NCBI GenBank assembly: GCA_037179335.1
Contig: JAKZHN010000035.1
Coordinates: 303,350 to 367,349, forward strand
Length of the DNA stretch: 64,000 nt
From: Cyclaneusma minus
Lineage: Eukaryota > Ascomycota > Leotiomycetes > Marthamycetales > Marthamycetaceae
Direction of reading: 5' to 3'
Part shown: piece after piece, positions 1-12,010 of the stretch
Layout: each line of letters starts with the position of its first letter
How positions within the stretch are numbered: the first letter of the stretch is position 1
Program-made: the position numbers and the translations under genes
The notes under the pieces: model-generated
Databases searched by the model: none
What the model saw: only the letters and a program-made list of their open reading frames with translations
Told to the model about the DNA's origin: nothing

Positions 1-744
1 GTAAGAAGTTATTACATAAAAAAAGCTTCTGTATCTTTGGCTCAATGGTTCGCTGCTTTCTGTTGTGCTCTCAGCTTTATCTCTTATTTAACAAATTTCA
101 ACAGGTGTCAAGTTTTGCCGGCCGTCATCTGCGATTCAATAAGAAAGATCTACTTTTTCCAAGGGCTTCCGTCATCTCCGTTTGTTGTTCACCACAAAAA
201 AAAAAGTAGCAATTACAATGCGGACATTCCAGACCTGTCTTCGACCACATCCCCGACACGCTTCTCTGAGGCAACTCTTGCCTTCATTCGCTGGATGGAG
301 TTGTTGATTATAGGAGGTGTTTCTCTGCGATCTCAAAGGGAAGTCAAAGGTTATTGTATTCAGCCATGGAGTACGAAGAAGAGTGTGGGTCGTGAGGCTC
401 GATACTCATCATTACACGGCTGGTAGGCGTAGCCTTGAGATTAGCACTTGAGCTCTGACCAGGACGTGGGCCGAGCACGTGACCGACAGACGACTATGCC
501 CAACCGAGTCGACCTCCTTCGTCCCTCGAGCAGAAGCGTGCGCTAGCCTCTTTTCGGAGGTATCTCTTTTTGGCGCACGATTTGCCTGGCGCCTTCCCCG
601 TCGACGCTTTGCTCGTGGCTATCCTCGTCTCGAGCTTCAACCACGGATCAGCTCCTCGAGTCTTTCTCGAGTCTTTTCTGTACAAGGTGTTCTGCGCAAC
701 TAGGCATTCTGGCCTTGACCCACAACCAGGTATCCACCGCAAAG
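1..744. other. Region without a supported gene
   Basis: No reading frame here has family features or plausible splice structure. The last part (about 731-744) is the leader of F-box gene 1. The 33-bp block 731-763, spanning its start codon, recurs exactly at 11689-11721 ahead of F-box copy 2, so at least the 3' end of this stretch belongs to the duplicated F-box unit. I see nothing else that can be named. Confidence 0.5.
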
Positions 745-3700
745 ATGTCGTCCTTCGCGACTCTTCCTCAAGCCGAACCTGCTCTGCACAAGATGCCAGC
801 AGAGATGCTTGCAAGGATCTTCAAGAGTGTAAGCTAGACGACCTCTTTCATCTTCACCCACTAACGGAAGCAGCTGAGCAAAGAGGACTACAACAACCTC
901 GCACTTACCTGCAAGGAGCTTCTCCTCCCGGCGCAATGCGAGATATTCAGAAGAATCCACATTCAACTCGCGGACGAGACTTTGGGCCTGCCGAACTACA
1001 GCGCGCGGCTCCTCGAAATCCCAACCGTGTTCAAAATCATCGAATCAAGCCCACTTCAACTTGTCCGCGAACTCAGCATCGTCAAAGGACCAGCCGGGGA
1101 TAGTACACTACACCAGGACTGCCTGGAATACAATACTTGTCATGAGATGGCAGTCCATATCAAGGAACTGGGTCGACGCCTGCTCCCCCAGCACATCGTC
1201 AAGCTCCAGTAAGCCTCTTTGTCACAGTACTGACTTAGCCTTAGCCTCAGGCACCCACACGTGACCTCACGTGCCCTTAGCGCCGTAAAGCCTGGCGGCA
1301 GCCCTTATAGCTGCGCGCCAGCGCTGGAAAGCTTCCCTCTCCAGCTTATAATATAAATTTATCTTAATTTTTATTTGCAATCCTTGCCGCGCTATAATAA
1401 TTTATAAGCTTTTTTTATTAATTAATTTAAAAATTTTAATTTTTAAATATCTTTAACTTTTACAAATTCAAATACAATTTCTTATTTTATAATAATAGCG
1501 TATTATATAATCCCAATCCCAATATTTAATTTTAGCATTTTTAACCTTATTAGCGTTATTTATATAAATCTGTTTTTGCCAAGCCTTATTTTATTTTTAT
1601 ATTTAATTCAAAATTTTAAAATCCTAATTACCATTAATATTATAAGCTTTGCTATAAATTATATAATAATAGCTATTATTATTCTAAAAAATATATACCT
1701 TGATTTTGCCTAAACTATTAAATAAATTAATAAAATAGCCCTGCTAATTATTAAATTAATTTAAAAATTTATCAAAAAATATATATTATTATTTATATTA
1801 TAAATAAAATTATATAATTCTAATATATTTTTATTATATTTAATAATTTTTTATAGCAAGCTAATAGCAAAATTAATAATAAAAAATTTAAATTAAAGCA
1901 ATAAAGCATAAATATTGCAGTTTTTTATTTTTTCTAAAATCAAGCGAATATTATTAAAGCCAAATTGCAATTTACTAATATTAAATTGCAAATTAAAAAT
2001 AATAAGCTAAAAAAATTAATAAGCATTTAAAAAATAAATTAAAAAAATATTTATTATAGTATATATTATTTATATTTATCCCTTTGCCCTATATTTTCGC
2101 TAAAAAATTAAAAACCCTAAAAAACTTTCCAAAAATGAAACCTAGCTATTTAAGCGCTAAAAATATTTTTAAATTGGATTTTTAAAATTTAATGCATTAT
2201 AGCTATTAATAAACATATTTTTAGCTTAAAATATAAAAAGAATTAATATATTATTAGCCAATTAAAAAAATATTATAAAATCTAATATAAAATTTAATTT
2301 AACCAAATTATTAGCAATCCTATTAATAAAAGAAATAGCCCTAAAAAGTTTTAAATATATTTTTTAATATATTAAAAAAACAATTATTATTTTAAACAAA
2401 ATTAAAAAGGCTTAGCAATACCTTTATATTTTAAAGCAAAATAACATCATTTTTGCAGCCTTTTAATTTAAATATAGCTATATAGTAAATTAAGCCCAGC
2501 TTATTTTAAAATTGAAAATAAATAAATTTTATATTAGAATTTTAAATATTTTGGCCAATAAAATTAAGCTTTTATATAAAATATTTAATTTTATAGTATA
2601 TAATTAATAAATAAAGCGTTTTTAAAATATTAGCAAATATATATAAAAAATATATTAAGAAAAAATACCAGCTTAATATTAAAACCGCCAAATATAATAA
2701 TTTTAAATTTATTTTAAATAAAATTTAATAAACCGCTATTATAACCGCAAACTATAATTATAATTATAATAATTATATAAATTTATTTGCTTTTTTTAAA
2801 AAAAAATATTGCGCAATATGTTTAAAAAATAGCAGCAAAATTATTGCAAATAATATAATTTATATTTTTATTATAAATTTTTTAAATATATTATTATAAA
2901 ATACAATAAAAAAAAGCAAGCTAATATTAAAAATAATAAAAAAGGCTATAATAATTAATTTACAAGCCATAATAATAAATTTAAAAGCCATAATAATAAT
3001 TTTAAAACCTATAATAATAATTTTAAAAATTGCGGTAATAATTTTAAAAACCATAATAATAATTTAAAAAAAATATAAAAATAATGGCCATAAAAAATAT
3101 TAAAATCGCCTTTATATTATAAATTAAAAAATATTATTAAAATAAAAATTTAATTTAAACCTTTTTTACCGCTAATTATAATAACCAAAAGCCGGAAAAT
3201 ATTTTTTTAGCCTAAATTGCAATTAAAATTTTTTATAATTTTTTTTATAAATTAATATAATATTTTTATAATGTTAATATTTAAAAAATAATATATTATT
3301 AAGGCTATAATTTAATAAAAATTTCCAATTAATACTATTTTTTTTTAAATATATATATATTTTTATAATTATTCTAATTAATAATAAATATTTTAAAACC
3401 GGCTTTATTAATCGGAATTTTACTAAAAAATATTATTTATTTTTATTTTTATTTTCTAAATTAAAATAGCTAATATTAGCTAATAATAAATTAGCGCCGC
3501 CAATTATAAAAATTCTAATTGCAAAAATCGCTATTGATAATTATATTAATTCTTTTTTCATAATATTATTTCCCTTTATTTTAATAAGTATTCAATTTTT
3601 ATAATTAAAATACCATAATTTTAGCATCAATTAAATAAAAAAAGCATTTTATTAAAAAGTTAAATATTACGCTAAAATATGCTTTTTTTATAAATATTAG

Positions 3701-6700
3701 CTAATATTAATATTAGCTAATATTAATATTTTTTTTATTTTAAAAATAATACCTATTTTAAAAATCCCAATATTATTTTAAATTAGCTAAAAAATAGGCC
3801 AATTTTTATAATGCTATTTTTTATATTTTTTAAACCAGTATTTTTTATATTTTCTAAACCGGCATTTTTTATATTATATATTTTACCAACTATAAAAATG
3901 CAAATAAGAAATTAATACGCCTAAAAATAAAAAATATTCCTTTTAAAATTAACCAAATTTTTATTTTAAAGCGGGATTTTTATATTATAAAAAGAATACA
4001 AATTTAAAGAAATCAAAAATAAAAGCCTGCATAATATATAATAGCCTTTTAAAGCTTTTTTACCTCGCTAAAAAAAATAGCTAATAAAATTTGCATTATT
4101 ATTAGAAAAATAAAAAAATGGCATTTTTATTATTAAATATATTTGTTTCTGCTTTTTAATTAATATTAAATAATTATTAATTTAGGCCAAATAGAAATAA
4201 TATTAAAATAAATATTATAATTAATTTTATTATATTTGCCAATTAAAACAAAATCTAATATATAAAAAGTATTTAAAAAAAATTAAATAATATTTTAAAA
4301 TTAAAAAACTTATATATATATAAAATAGAATTTTTAAAATTACCAGATTTTATATAAAAAAAATATTTTATCGGCCAAAAATATTTAAATAAGCTATGCT
4401 TTTTATTTTTGTTACTATATAATAATTTTCTGGCCTTTTATTATGTTAAAAAAATATTTATAGCTTTTAAAATATAAAAAAATTAAGCAAAAGAATTAAA
4501 AAAAAAATGTTAAATTTATAAAAAATAATTAATATAACTAATAAAAACTCTAAAATAAATTTTTTAAATGGTTTTAAAACATATTAAATGCCTTTTTTTC
4601 TAAAAAAAAGCCAATAAATTGCCCCCTAAATAATTTTAGAACTATAAAATTAAATTATTGCCTAAAATAAAATTACCTTATTATATATAAAAACCGATTG
4701 TTTTATTTAAAAAATTAAAAAAAAATAGCTTAATAAGCAGCTTTTTTATAAATTTATTTAGAAATTAAAATCCAAATATATTATATTACTAATATTAGCT
4801 ATTAAATTAAAAGGAAAAATTAAAATTTATTAAAATTATAAAGGCCTAAATAATAATATTATTAAAAATCGCTATTTTCTGCCCTTAATTAAAAAAAAAC
4901 CTAAATACTATATATAAAGCGAAAATTTATATTAAATTTAATATTATTGCTATATTTAATAAATAAAAAATAGCGGAAATAAATAAATAAAAAATAAAAT
5001 TGATTATTTGCTTTGGTTTTTTTAAATTATTAATTATATTTTTTAATTTTTATAACGTTTTGGCCTTTTTTTAATATTATATTAGTAATATCTTATTTAA
5101 TTTACTGAATAAAATATGTATAGCCTATTTAAATAATTTAAAAAAATATAAAAAATATATTTAAAAAATAATTTACCGCTTAAAAAATATAGGCCTTTAA
5201 ATTGATATTTTTAAATATAAATTTAAAATTATTTATACCAAATATCTAGGCCTTTATATTATATTAAATACTATAAAAATAAATTTAAATAAGATTTTTG
5301 CTATTTTAATTTAATTTCTTTTTATTTATATTTAAAAAGTTTTAAAATTTTTAAAATTTTTAAAATTTGCCAATTTTTACCAATTTTTTTTTTCAAAATA
5401 ACTAAACCATTAAATAATTTAATTAAAAAAAGAAATGGAAAAACGCCCAGCAAAATACTTTTAATAAATTTAAATAAGCATTTATTTTAGCCCCGATTTT
5501 GGCTTTTTTTAATTATAATAATTATAAAAATAAATATTTTATAATAATAAAGCAGCTAAATTAAAAATAAATTTAATAATTTAAATCTTTTTTTGGCTTT
5601 AATTTTAAAACTATTTATAAGCCAGAATTTTAAGCAATTAAACCAAATATATTAAGCAGGCTTTTAAAAAACCAATTTTAATATATGAAAAATAAAAGGC
5701 TGCAATATAAATTAAGAATATTATTATTAAAATTAAATTTTTTATTTAAAGCCTTATATAATTTAATAATAAAAGAAATTTACCTGGCCTTAATATTAAT
5801 TTTAAATGTTTAAAAAAAATAAAAAAACCTATTAAAAAATATTAAATAAGCCTATAAAATATTAAATATTGCAATATTAGCATTAGCGGCCTTGGGAAAT
5901 AAAATTTCTAAAGCCTGGTTAAAAAAATATGTTTAATTTTTGAAAAATAAATATCCGATTTTTTTATTTTAAAAGAAAAAAAATATATTAAAAAATTTTT
6001 AAAAAAAATAACCCGGATATAATTACCCTTTAATATATTTAATTTAATAACTCAAATTATTTATAAATATTATTTAATAGCTTTAGTTGAATATTTAAAA
6101 AAAAATCTAGCTAATATTAGCCAATATTATTAATGGCCAAAAATATTAAAGAATACAGCTAAATATATTAAGAAATATAAATTTCATAATAAAATTAAGG
6201 CATTTAAATTATTATTTTTAAAATATTTGCAATTTTTTTTAATATGATTTAAAGCCTAATTAAATATATTTATAAATTATATTATCCCTTTATTTAAATA
6301 TCAAAATATCACGGAGTAATATAGTGCAGCATGCTACCGCTAAGCTAGAGCACAAAAGGCCTATAATATTTCCGAATAAGGGAATATTCCTGCACCCAAT
6401 ATTTAAGCCGTATAATAATTATCCCCCCCTTTATGCCTTTATTAGCCTTAATAAAGAAGCTGTTTTTATAGCTTTTTCGGCCCATGCTATTTGGGCGCCA
6501 TTTAAAATAATTTGTTATAATTAAAATACCAAACCCCCAATTATGCTTTATAAAATCGGACTATAAAATAAAATGGCTATTAGCTAAATTGGCTTGGGGA
6601 TTTAAGCCCTAATTTTTAATTTGAATGCTTTTTTGCTTGCTATTTTTAAAGCTTTTACAGCCCTTTATTTTCTGATATTTTGCATGCTGCAAAAACCGCT

Positions 6701-9700
6701 TTTTGCTTTTATCGACATTTGAACCCCGGCCTGCTAATTGTGGTTCGGAAACACTTTATTACAGAGTAATATAGTGCAGTATGCTACCGCTAAGCTAGAG
6801 TATAAAAAGCCCGTAATATTCCCGAACGAGGAAATACTCTTGCACCCGATATTTAAGCCGTGTGACAAAAGAATACGGGCAAATATACCGATATATAATA
6901 ATAGTAATTTATAGGCTAATTAAATTAAAATATTTTATTTTTATAAAAGGCCTAAAAATTGAACAATTGGTAAAAGCCTTTTTTTAGTAAATTTATTATA
7001 TTTCTAATATTTCTAATAATATTATTTTAAATAAAAAAACCTAATTTATTTTTTAATTTTAACAATATTTATTTAAATAATTTAAAATTGGTTTAAAACC
7101 ATTATTTTTATTTTACCCTAAAATTAATAATTAAATAAAAAGGCTAAATGCATATTTAAAATAGTATTTTTAAAGCTTTATATTATTTATATAAAATAAT
7201 TAAATAAATTGGCTATTTTTGGCAAAATTTATATTAAATAATCAAATTTTTAAAATTATAAAAACTATATTATTTTTTGCAAATTATAAATATTATCCTT
7301 AAATAAAAGTAATTTTTTAGCCCTATTTTTTAAATATATTAGCTATTTAAAAACAAGATTTTTATAAAGCAAATATAATAGCAAATTATATAAAAAAATA
7401 TTATATTTAATTAAAAGCCCTAGCTTAATAATTTATTAATAAATATAAAAAAACTGCAAATTAATATTATTTAAAGGCTTTAATATTTAACAAAGGCTAA
7501 TTAATATTAAAAATATAAAAATAAATTATTTTATAAAAAAAATAGGCCAGGCCTTGGCTAATACATAAAGTTTATTAAAGGGTATATAGCCTAAAGCTTT
7601 TAAAAGGTATACTCTTTTTTAGTATTTTATATATTTTTTAAGCTAAAATTAAAATTAAAAAGCCTATCCGGCCTAAATAAAATTAATAAGGCAAAAAATA
7701 AAAATATTAAAGGCCGAGTATTTAAAAAAAAACAAAAAATGGAAATTTAATAATATTTTAAATATTTATAATTAAAATTTAAAACCAAATTAAACATTTA
7801 TATACCAAATTAAATAAAAACATTATTGGCCAAGCTGGTAGCTAAAAGCGGATTTATATAAATATAAAAAATATTTATAAAAATAATATTAGCAATATTT
7901 AAATAAGCCTGGCCTATTGGAATTTTTGGTTAAATAAGCTTTATAATATAATAAAATTATAATATAGCCAATTACTATAATATAAACCGCTATAATTCAA
8001 GCCTTTTAAAAAAAAGGCTATAAAAGAAATTCTTGGCATTTAAAGCTATAATAAAGGGAGAAAGGATTATATGGTTTTTATAGGTAAAAATACAAATATT
8101 TTATAATTAAAAACTTACGAATATTTAAAAATAAAAACCGATTTTTAGCGTTATTTAAAACAAATAGCGATTTAGACCGAAAATACTATTATAGTACTAA
8201 TTTAGCCTTAGCCTTAGGCATTTATATATAATCTTATATGCCCTTAGCGCCGTGAAGCCTGCCGGCAGCCCTTATGGCTGTGCGCCAGTGCTGGAGAGCT
8301 TCCCTTTTTAGCTTACAATACAAGTCTACCTTAATCCCCACCTGCGACCCTTGCCGCGCCGTGACACTCTTTTACATACTCTCTCGCAAACTGGAACTCA
8401 CTGACCTCGCTTTTTCCTAGCTTGGAACTGGGCTCCTGCCGATTGGTCACCCTTTTCGATCATGCGGGCGGGGCTTTGGCGAACCAGTCGAAGATCCGCA
8501 ATCTCTCTCTAGTTCTGGAGGGCAGGTGTTTCCTTGGGATGGACCGAAGCTTTGAGCGAACTATTGTCCCAACAACTCTTGGCAAGATCGAACATCTTTC
8601 GGTGAAAGGAGACTTGCATGCTCTACATATCTCGATAGCGACCGCGTTGCTCCATGCAAATGCGCCTCACCTGCGGAGCTTCTACCTGAACCGCATTGGA
8701 AGGGAGAATGGTAGGGACGCGTCGAAATCTTTAGTGACGACACCCTTACATCGAATTCCCCTCCCAAAGCTCACCTCTCTCACGCTCATCAAAGCTGCGT
8801 TGGGGGAGCTCCATGGCGGCCCGTTGATTGCTTCGAATTTTGCGAGTCTGAAGGAGCTGACCATCACCCAATGCGAGGGTGCGGGTCTTCTCTTGAGCGA
8901 AGTTTCAAAGGCCGACCAAGCTTTGAACCTCGAGTCGCTTCGATTGACTCCTCTCCAAGCCGGGGGTTTCGATTTCGACCCTCGCATCGTCCGACTTCTG
9001 ATTAAGAGCCAGATGCTGAGAAGGGTTGAAGAGTTCTTTTGCCCGAGACTAGTTTCACATCTCCACAACGTTGCTTCCCTAGGAACCTTCGTGTCTGATG
9101 GCCCCGAATCTGTCCCTCTCAACCCAGCACCCCCGACTCTGACTCGGAAACGCTGGGTCGAGCTGCTCACTACAGCTATGACTGGGTCGAAGTTGAGACA
9201 GATCGGACTCAAATACAAAGACAACAAAGATCTCGTAAGTCTAATCAAGCTTTCTCTAGTCCAAAATAGTTCCCATGCTAATGTCTCAGTACAGAACATG
9301 AAGCAATTCCTCAGCGTGACCCAGACAGCAGCTACAGTGGAGGTTCTCCATAACCGATACCCGCTCAAGCAAAGTGCCGAACAAACGGATATCATGACTC
9401 AGTACCCGAACTACCATCCTTGGGTTGTTATCTATCCGCGCGCTCCCCATGTGTGGCACCGTCGGGACATGTCAACGGTGGTCTCTGGCCAGAAGGCAAA
9501 GGCAAGGCAGTTTCTTGCCTTTGCACACTGGGCCTTTGAAAAAGGCGGCATGCCGAACCTCAAGGTTCTGGCCTATGGAGACTTCCGATATGGGGCCCCC
9601 AACTTTTTCAATCTGGTGTTGTATCGAGACTCGAGGAGACCCACTCAAGGGGGTTACCACTTTTCCGCAGCAAAGACCATCGATACGAAGGAAATCAAGG

Positions 9701-9765
9701 AGCTCGGTGTAGATTTGAGCATGATCACTTCGTATGCTTACGAGGATGACAAAAGCTATGACTGA
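745..9765 (+). CDS. F-box/LRR-like protein, copy 1 (retrotransposon in intron 2)
   Basis: Proposed exons are 745-828, 874-1208, 8421-9234 and 9295-9765, which join to exactly 1704 nt (567 residues plus stop). The N-terminus reads like an F-box (MPAEMLARIFKS, then LSKEDYNNLALTCKELLLP after the first intron). A leucine-rich middle follows, then a conserved C-terminal module with YHPWV, GQKAKARQFLAFAHWAF and NLKVLAYGDF. F-box proteins normally recruit substrates to SCF ubiquitin ligases through Skp1; the substrate here is unknown. Exon 2 is 335 nt, the same as in copy 3, and all intron positions match copies 2 and 3. Intron 2 (1209-8420) carries a 7.1-kb LTR element; without it and one target duplication the intron would be 60 bp, against 57 bp in copy 3. 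Intron 3 (9235-9294) is 60 nt with no stop, so retaining it would add 20 residues. The exons look undamaged. Whether a transcript crosses the island is unknown. Confidence 0.72.
1220..1399. repeat. Left LTR (180 bp)
   Basis: This aligns without gaps to 8187-8366. It starts TGTCAC (undamaged) and ends in a mutated form of GTGACA (ATAATA). It contains two CACGTG E-box hexamers close together that are lost in the right copy. The 3' half is heavily mutated while the 5' half is well preserved; the right LTR shows the mirror pattern, so between them the original sequence can be inferred. Confidence 0.9.
6307..6867. mobile_element. Nested small LTR-type element (TRIM-like, 561 bp)
   Basis: Two 111-bp direct repeats (6307-6417 and 6757-6867) flank a 339-bp core. 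Both repeats can be read as TGTCAC...GTGACA after allowing for C-to-T/G-to-A decay. The core is too short for gag or pol, so the structure matches a terminal-repeat retrotransposon in miniature, mobilised in trans. It is much less AT-rich than the surrounding element, suggesting that it inserted after most of the decay. A clean target duplication is not visible: flanks are CAAAA on the left and AAAGA on the right. Confidence 0.7.
8187..8366. repeat. Right LTR (180 bp)
   Basis: This aligns without gaps to 1220-1399. It starts with a mutated TGTCAC (TATTAT) and ends in intact GTGACA, followed by the CTCTT target duplication. Mutation is heaviest in the 5' part, next to the element interior. Confidence 0.9.
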
Positions 9766-9810
9766 GACGGGCTGAGTTCTACCACGGAGGTCTCGAAGTC
9801 AAGAGTAGCA

Positions 9811-9903
9811 TCCACGGTCGAGGTCTTGCGTAATCGATACTACGACTACGATAGCCCTTTACTCAAATGGCCTTTCTCTCTCTCATCCCTGGGTTTATTT
9901 CCA
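9811..9903 (+). pseudogene. Remnant of F-box family exon 4
   Basis: Just after the stop of F-box copy 1 the sequence encodes STVEVLRNRYYDYD, matching the TVEVLHNRY start of exon 4 in copy 1 and FEVLHNRY in copy 3. A frame change later it gives HPWVYF, matching the HPWV segment. It looks like the broken 3' part of another family member. Confidence 0.5.
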
Positions 9904-9905
9904 CT

Positions 9906-11340
9906 CACATGATCGTCGGCAGCCTTCACGCCTCCATTGGCACCAAGCTTCTTGCTCTCTTTTTCTTCCTTCGATCATGGCCTCGATGTCATACTGGACA
10001 CCGCTGTGTGAAGGAGTTGAGATTCAGAGAAAGAGATGCAATCCATCTACTTCTTGCTGCTAAGGGCCGAATGGTCGGTTATGCTCTGGAGTTTCCCTCC
10101 CTAGTTACCGACCTCAGATGGTGTCACGGCCTTGACCCTGAGGCTGAATGCCAAGGCTGAAGCGAAGCGATAGCGCCGCACTAGTAAGAACTGCTTCCTT
10201 AAGAGGCAGTTCTTCCTATAGCTCTCTTCTCTCTTTAGCTTGATATCAACCATTGAGCTGTGCCCTTGACCTTTCAGGTGCTTGGAGCCCGCCCTCGGGA
10301 CAATGGTGGATAATGTGTCAACTTGTGCTCTCTTTCTCTGACCATCCAATTTGGTCGCGATGACTCGAACGCTTTGATGTCCTTTATCTGTCCACTTGAC
10401 GAGGTTTCAGTTCTTCTACAGCTCTTGATAAAGGGACAGGACCTCAAAGTTAGATAAGTTCCAAATACCAAGATTCTCAAACTGCATGCTCCAGAAGTGA
10501 AGGGCAAACAATGTGATTCTTCGTTTGTCTGGATATGTACTTGTTTCCTTGGTGTCAGGCGCAACTACATGCATTTATTATGCTTTGAAATAACAGCAGG
10601 TTATGTGCTGGACGAGTCACAAGATGTTCGTTGGCTTGTCACCACATGTGATTCTCTAGAATGTGAACCGAAACTCGAAAGAGCGTGATCGAACAAGCAA
10701 GTATATTAAACTCTCAAGTAGTATTTATTAATTTATTAATTGCAACTTCTCACTTTCTACTAAGATCCACAAACCATAGTGATATGTACCTCATTTGAGA
10801 AAGTGTTGGCCGCCTGTGCTCTATTTAATTCGAGTTTCTTTTCATGAAAGCAGAGCAGCAATGTCTGCATCCATACTAACTCCATGTTCAAGCTTGTCTG
10901 CGCCCTTCCCAAATTCCAGGGTTTCCCAAAGGGTAGCTGATAGATATACTAACAGATATCTTGGACATAATATATTTGGTTTTAAAAGAGATACTATCTG
11001 AGATTGCGGAAGACAATTTCTAATTGTATGTTTTTGGGATTTTTTTTCTTTGAAATTTATTTTGAGCTTAAAAGATAAAGAGAATCCGTCTTCAAGCTCA
11101 AAAAATGAAGATAGCTGGGGATGGGAAACCCTGCTAGATTCTGCATTCTAGCCTTGGCTTTAATTCCTAAATTCTTGATGAAATTTTCTTTTGTCTATAA
11201 TGTCGATTGAACTTCGTATGCTTGTTCATCTAGCCCTTTGGATACATATAGATAGATGTACATAATTGCTTTTGGTCATCATTTACCTATCTTACAACTT
11301 CTTTATGTCATGGGCCTGAAAAACAGAGGGTCAGACAGGT
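9906..11340. other. Intergenic, no gene supported
   Basis: No coding signal is seen. The only structure noted is a short perfect hairpin at about 10187-10214, with arms AAGAACTGC and GCAGTTCTT around a 10-nt loop. The sequence is moderately AT-rich around 10,690-11,300 and does not look like a transposon island. Confidence 0.5.
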
Positions 11341-11347
11341 GACAATT

Positions 11348-11873
11348 TGTCTGTCAGCCAGCCTCTAGTTGCTGGTCTTTTAGTGTCAGTCTCTCGCTTC
11401 AGCCGCGCTTGTCCCGTCTGGGAGATTCACTCGCAGTGCTTCACTTCGCGACCACGATCATATTCGCAAGCCATCTCACCACTGACCCTGGTCAGTCTGA
11501 TAGAAAGTCAAGCAAGGGCACCATGAGCCGCCCGGAGATGACAAAACGCGCGTGAACATGGCTCTCTCAGACGTCCCGGCAGAACTGGTAGTGATGATCT
11601 CCAGACTCGACTCACAACCAGGCCAAGACACAGATCAACCTCTTGAGTCGTTCTCAATCCTCTTCTCTACCAATTTTCGTCGTCGCTCTATCCACCGCAA
11701 AGATGTCGTCCTTCGCGACTCTCCCCCAAGCGCTACTTCTGTAGGTACCTACATGACCGTAAGAGTTGTCTGTCGGCCGGACACTAGTTGGCATTTCAAG
11801 TGCCAGTCTCTCGCTTCAGCCGCACTAGTCCCGTCAGCAAGATTCAACCCTAGCGCTTCCACTCCGCGACCTT
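11348..11873. repeat. Direct duplication of F-box leader/promoter (two about 106-bp copies)
   Basis: Segments 11348-11453 and 11766-11873 are diverged copies of one sequence; the core CAGTCTCTCGCTTCAGCCGC is identical in both. The first lies about 105 bp ahead of an orphan F-box start (11558) and the second about 138 bp ahead of the start of F-box copy 2 (12011). This suggests that the promoter plus first exon was duplicated in tandem. Confidence 0.6.
11558..11720 (+). pseudogene. Orphan F-box first exon
   Basis: An ATG at 11558 opens a frame reading MALSDVPAELVVMISRL, which resembles the F-box starts of the neighbouring copies (for example LPPELVPMITKH). No matching exon 2 follows. About 130 bp downstream comes the 33-bp leader/start block shared with F-box copy 1 (11689-11721), so this stretch is a mosaic of two family 5' ends. 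Confidence 0.45.
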
Positions 11874-12010
11874 TTGTGCACACGTCCACTCCTCAAACTG
11901 TGACAGCAAACCGCGCCCGCTCCACAACGCTCCTTCATGGTGAACCTCACCAAGTCAGCCCTCGAATTCATCTAGCGCCAGACGTGCAATTGCCGTCTGC
12001 GAGACTGCAA

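Larger units (their letters stand above)
1220..8366. mobile_element. Decayed LTR retrotransposon inside F-box intron
   Basis: Two 180-bp direct repeats (1220-1399 and 8187-8366) bound a 7147-bp AT-rich block. The element is flanked on both sides by CTCTT (1215-1219 and 8367-8371), a perfect 5-bp target-site duplication. The least mutated ends read TGTCAC...GTGACA, the TG...CA pattern of LTR elements. The LTRs differ almost only by C/T and G/A transitions, and the interior is nearly pure A/T with no surviving gag or pol frame, as expected after RIP. Superfamily (Gypsy or Copia) cannot be told. A smaller element is nested at 6307-6867. Confidence 0.9.

Noticed and set aside
2860..3054. Minus-strand frame of Ile/Phe/Lys-rich residues in the first AT island
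   Set aside because: It arises from an AT-only simple repeat in RIP-decayed DNA. The composition is not that of a real protein and there is no start context.
6700..6756. tRNA-like segment in the TRIM core (TTTGAACCCCGG and GGTTCGGAA)
   Set aside because: The pieces resemble a T-arm, but no cloverleaf with matching acceptor and anticodon arms can be drawn.
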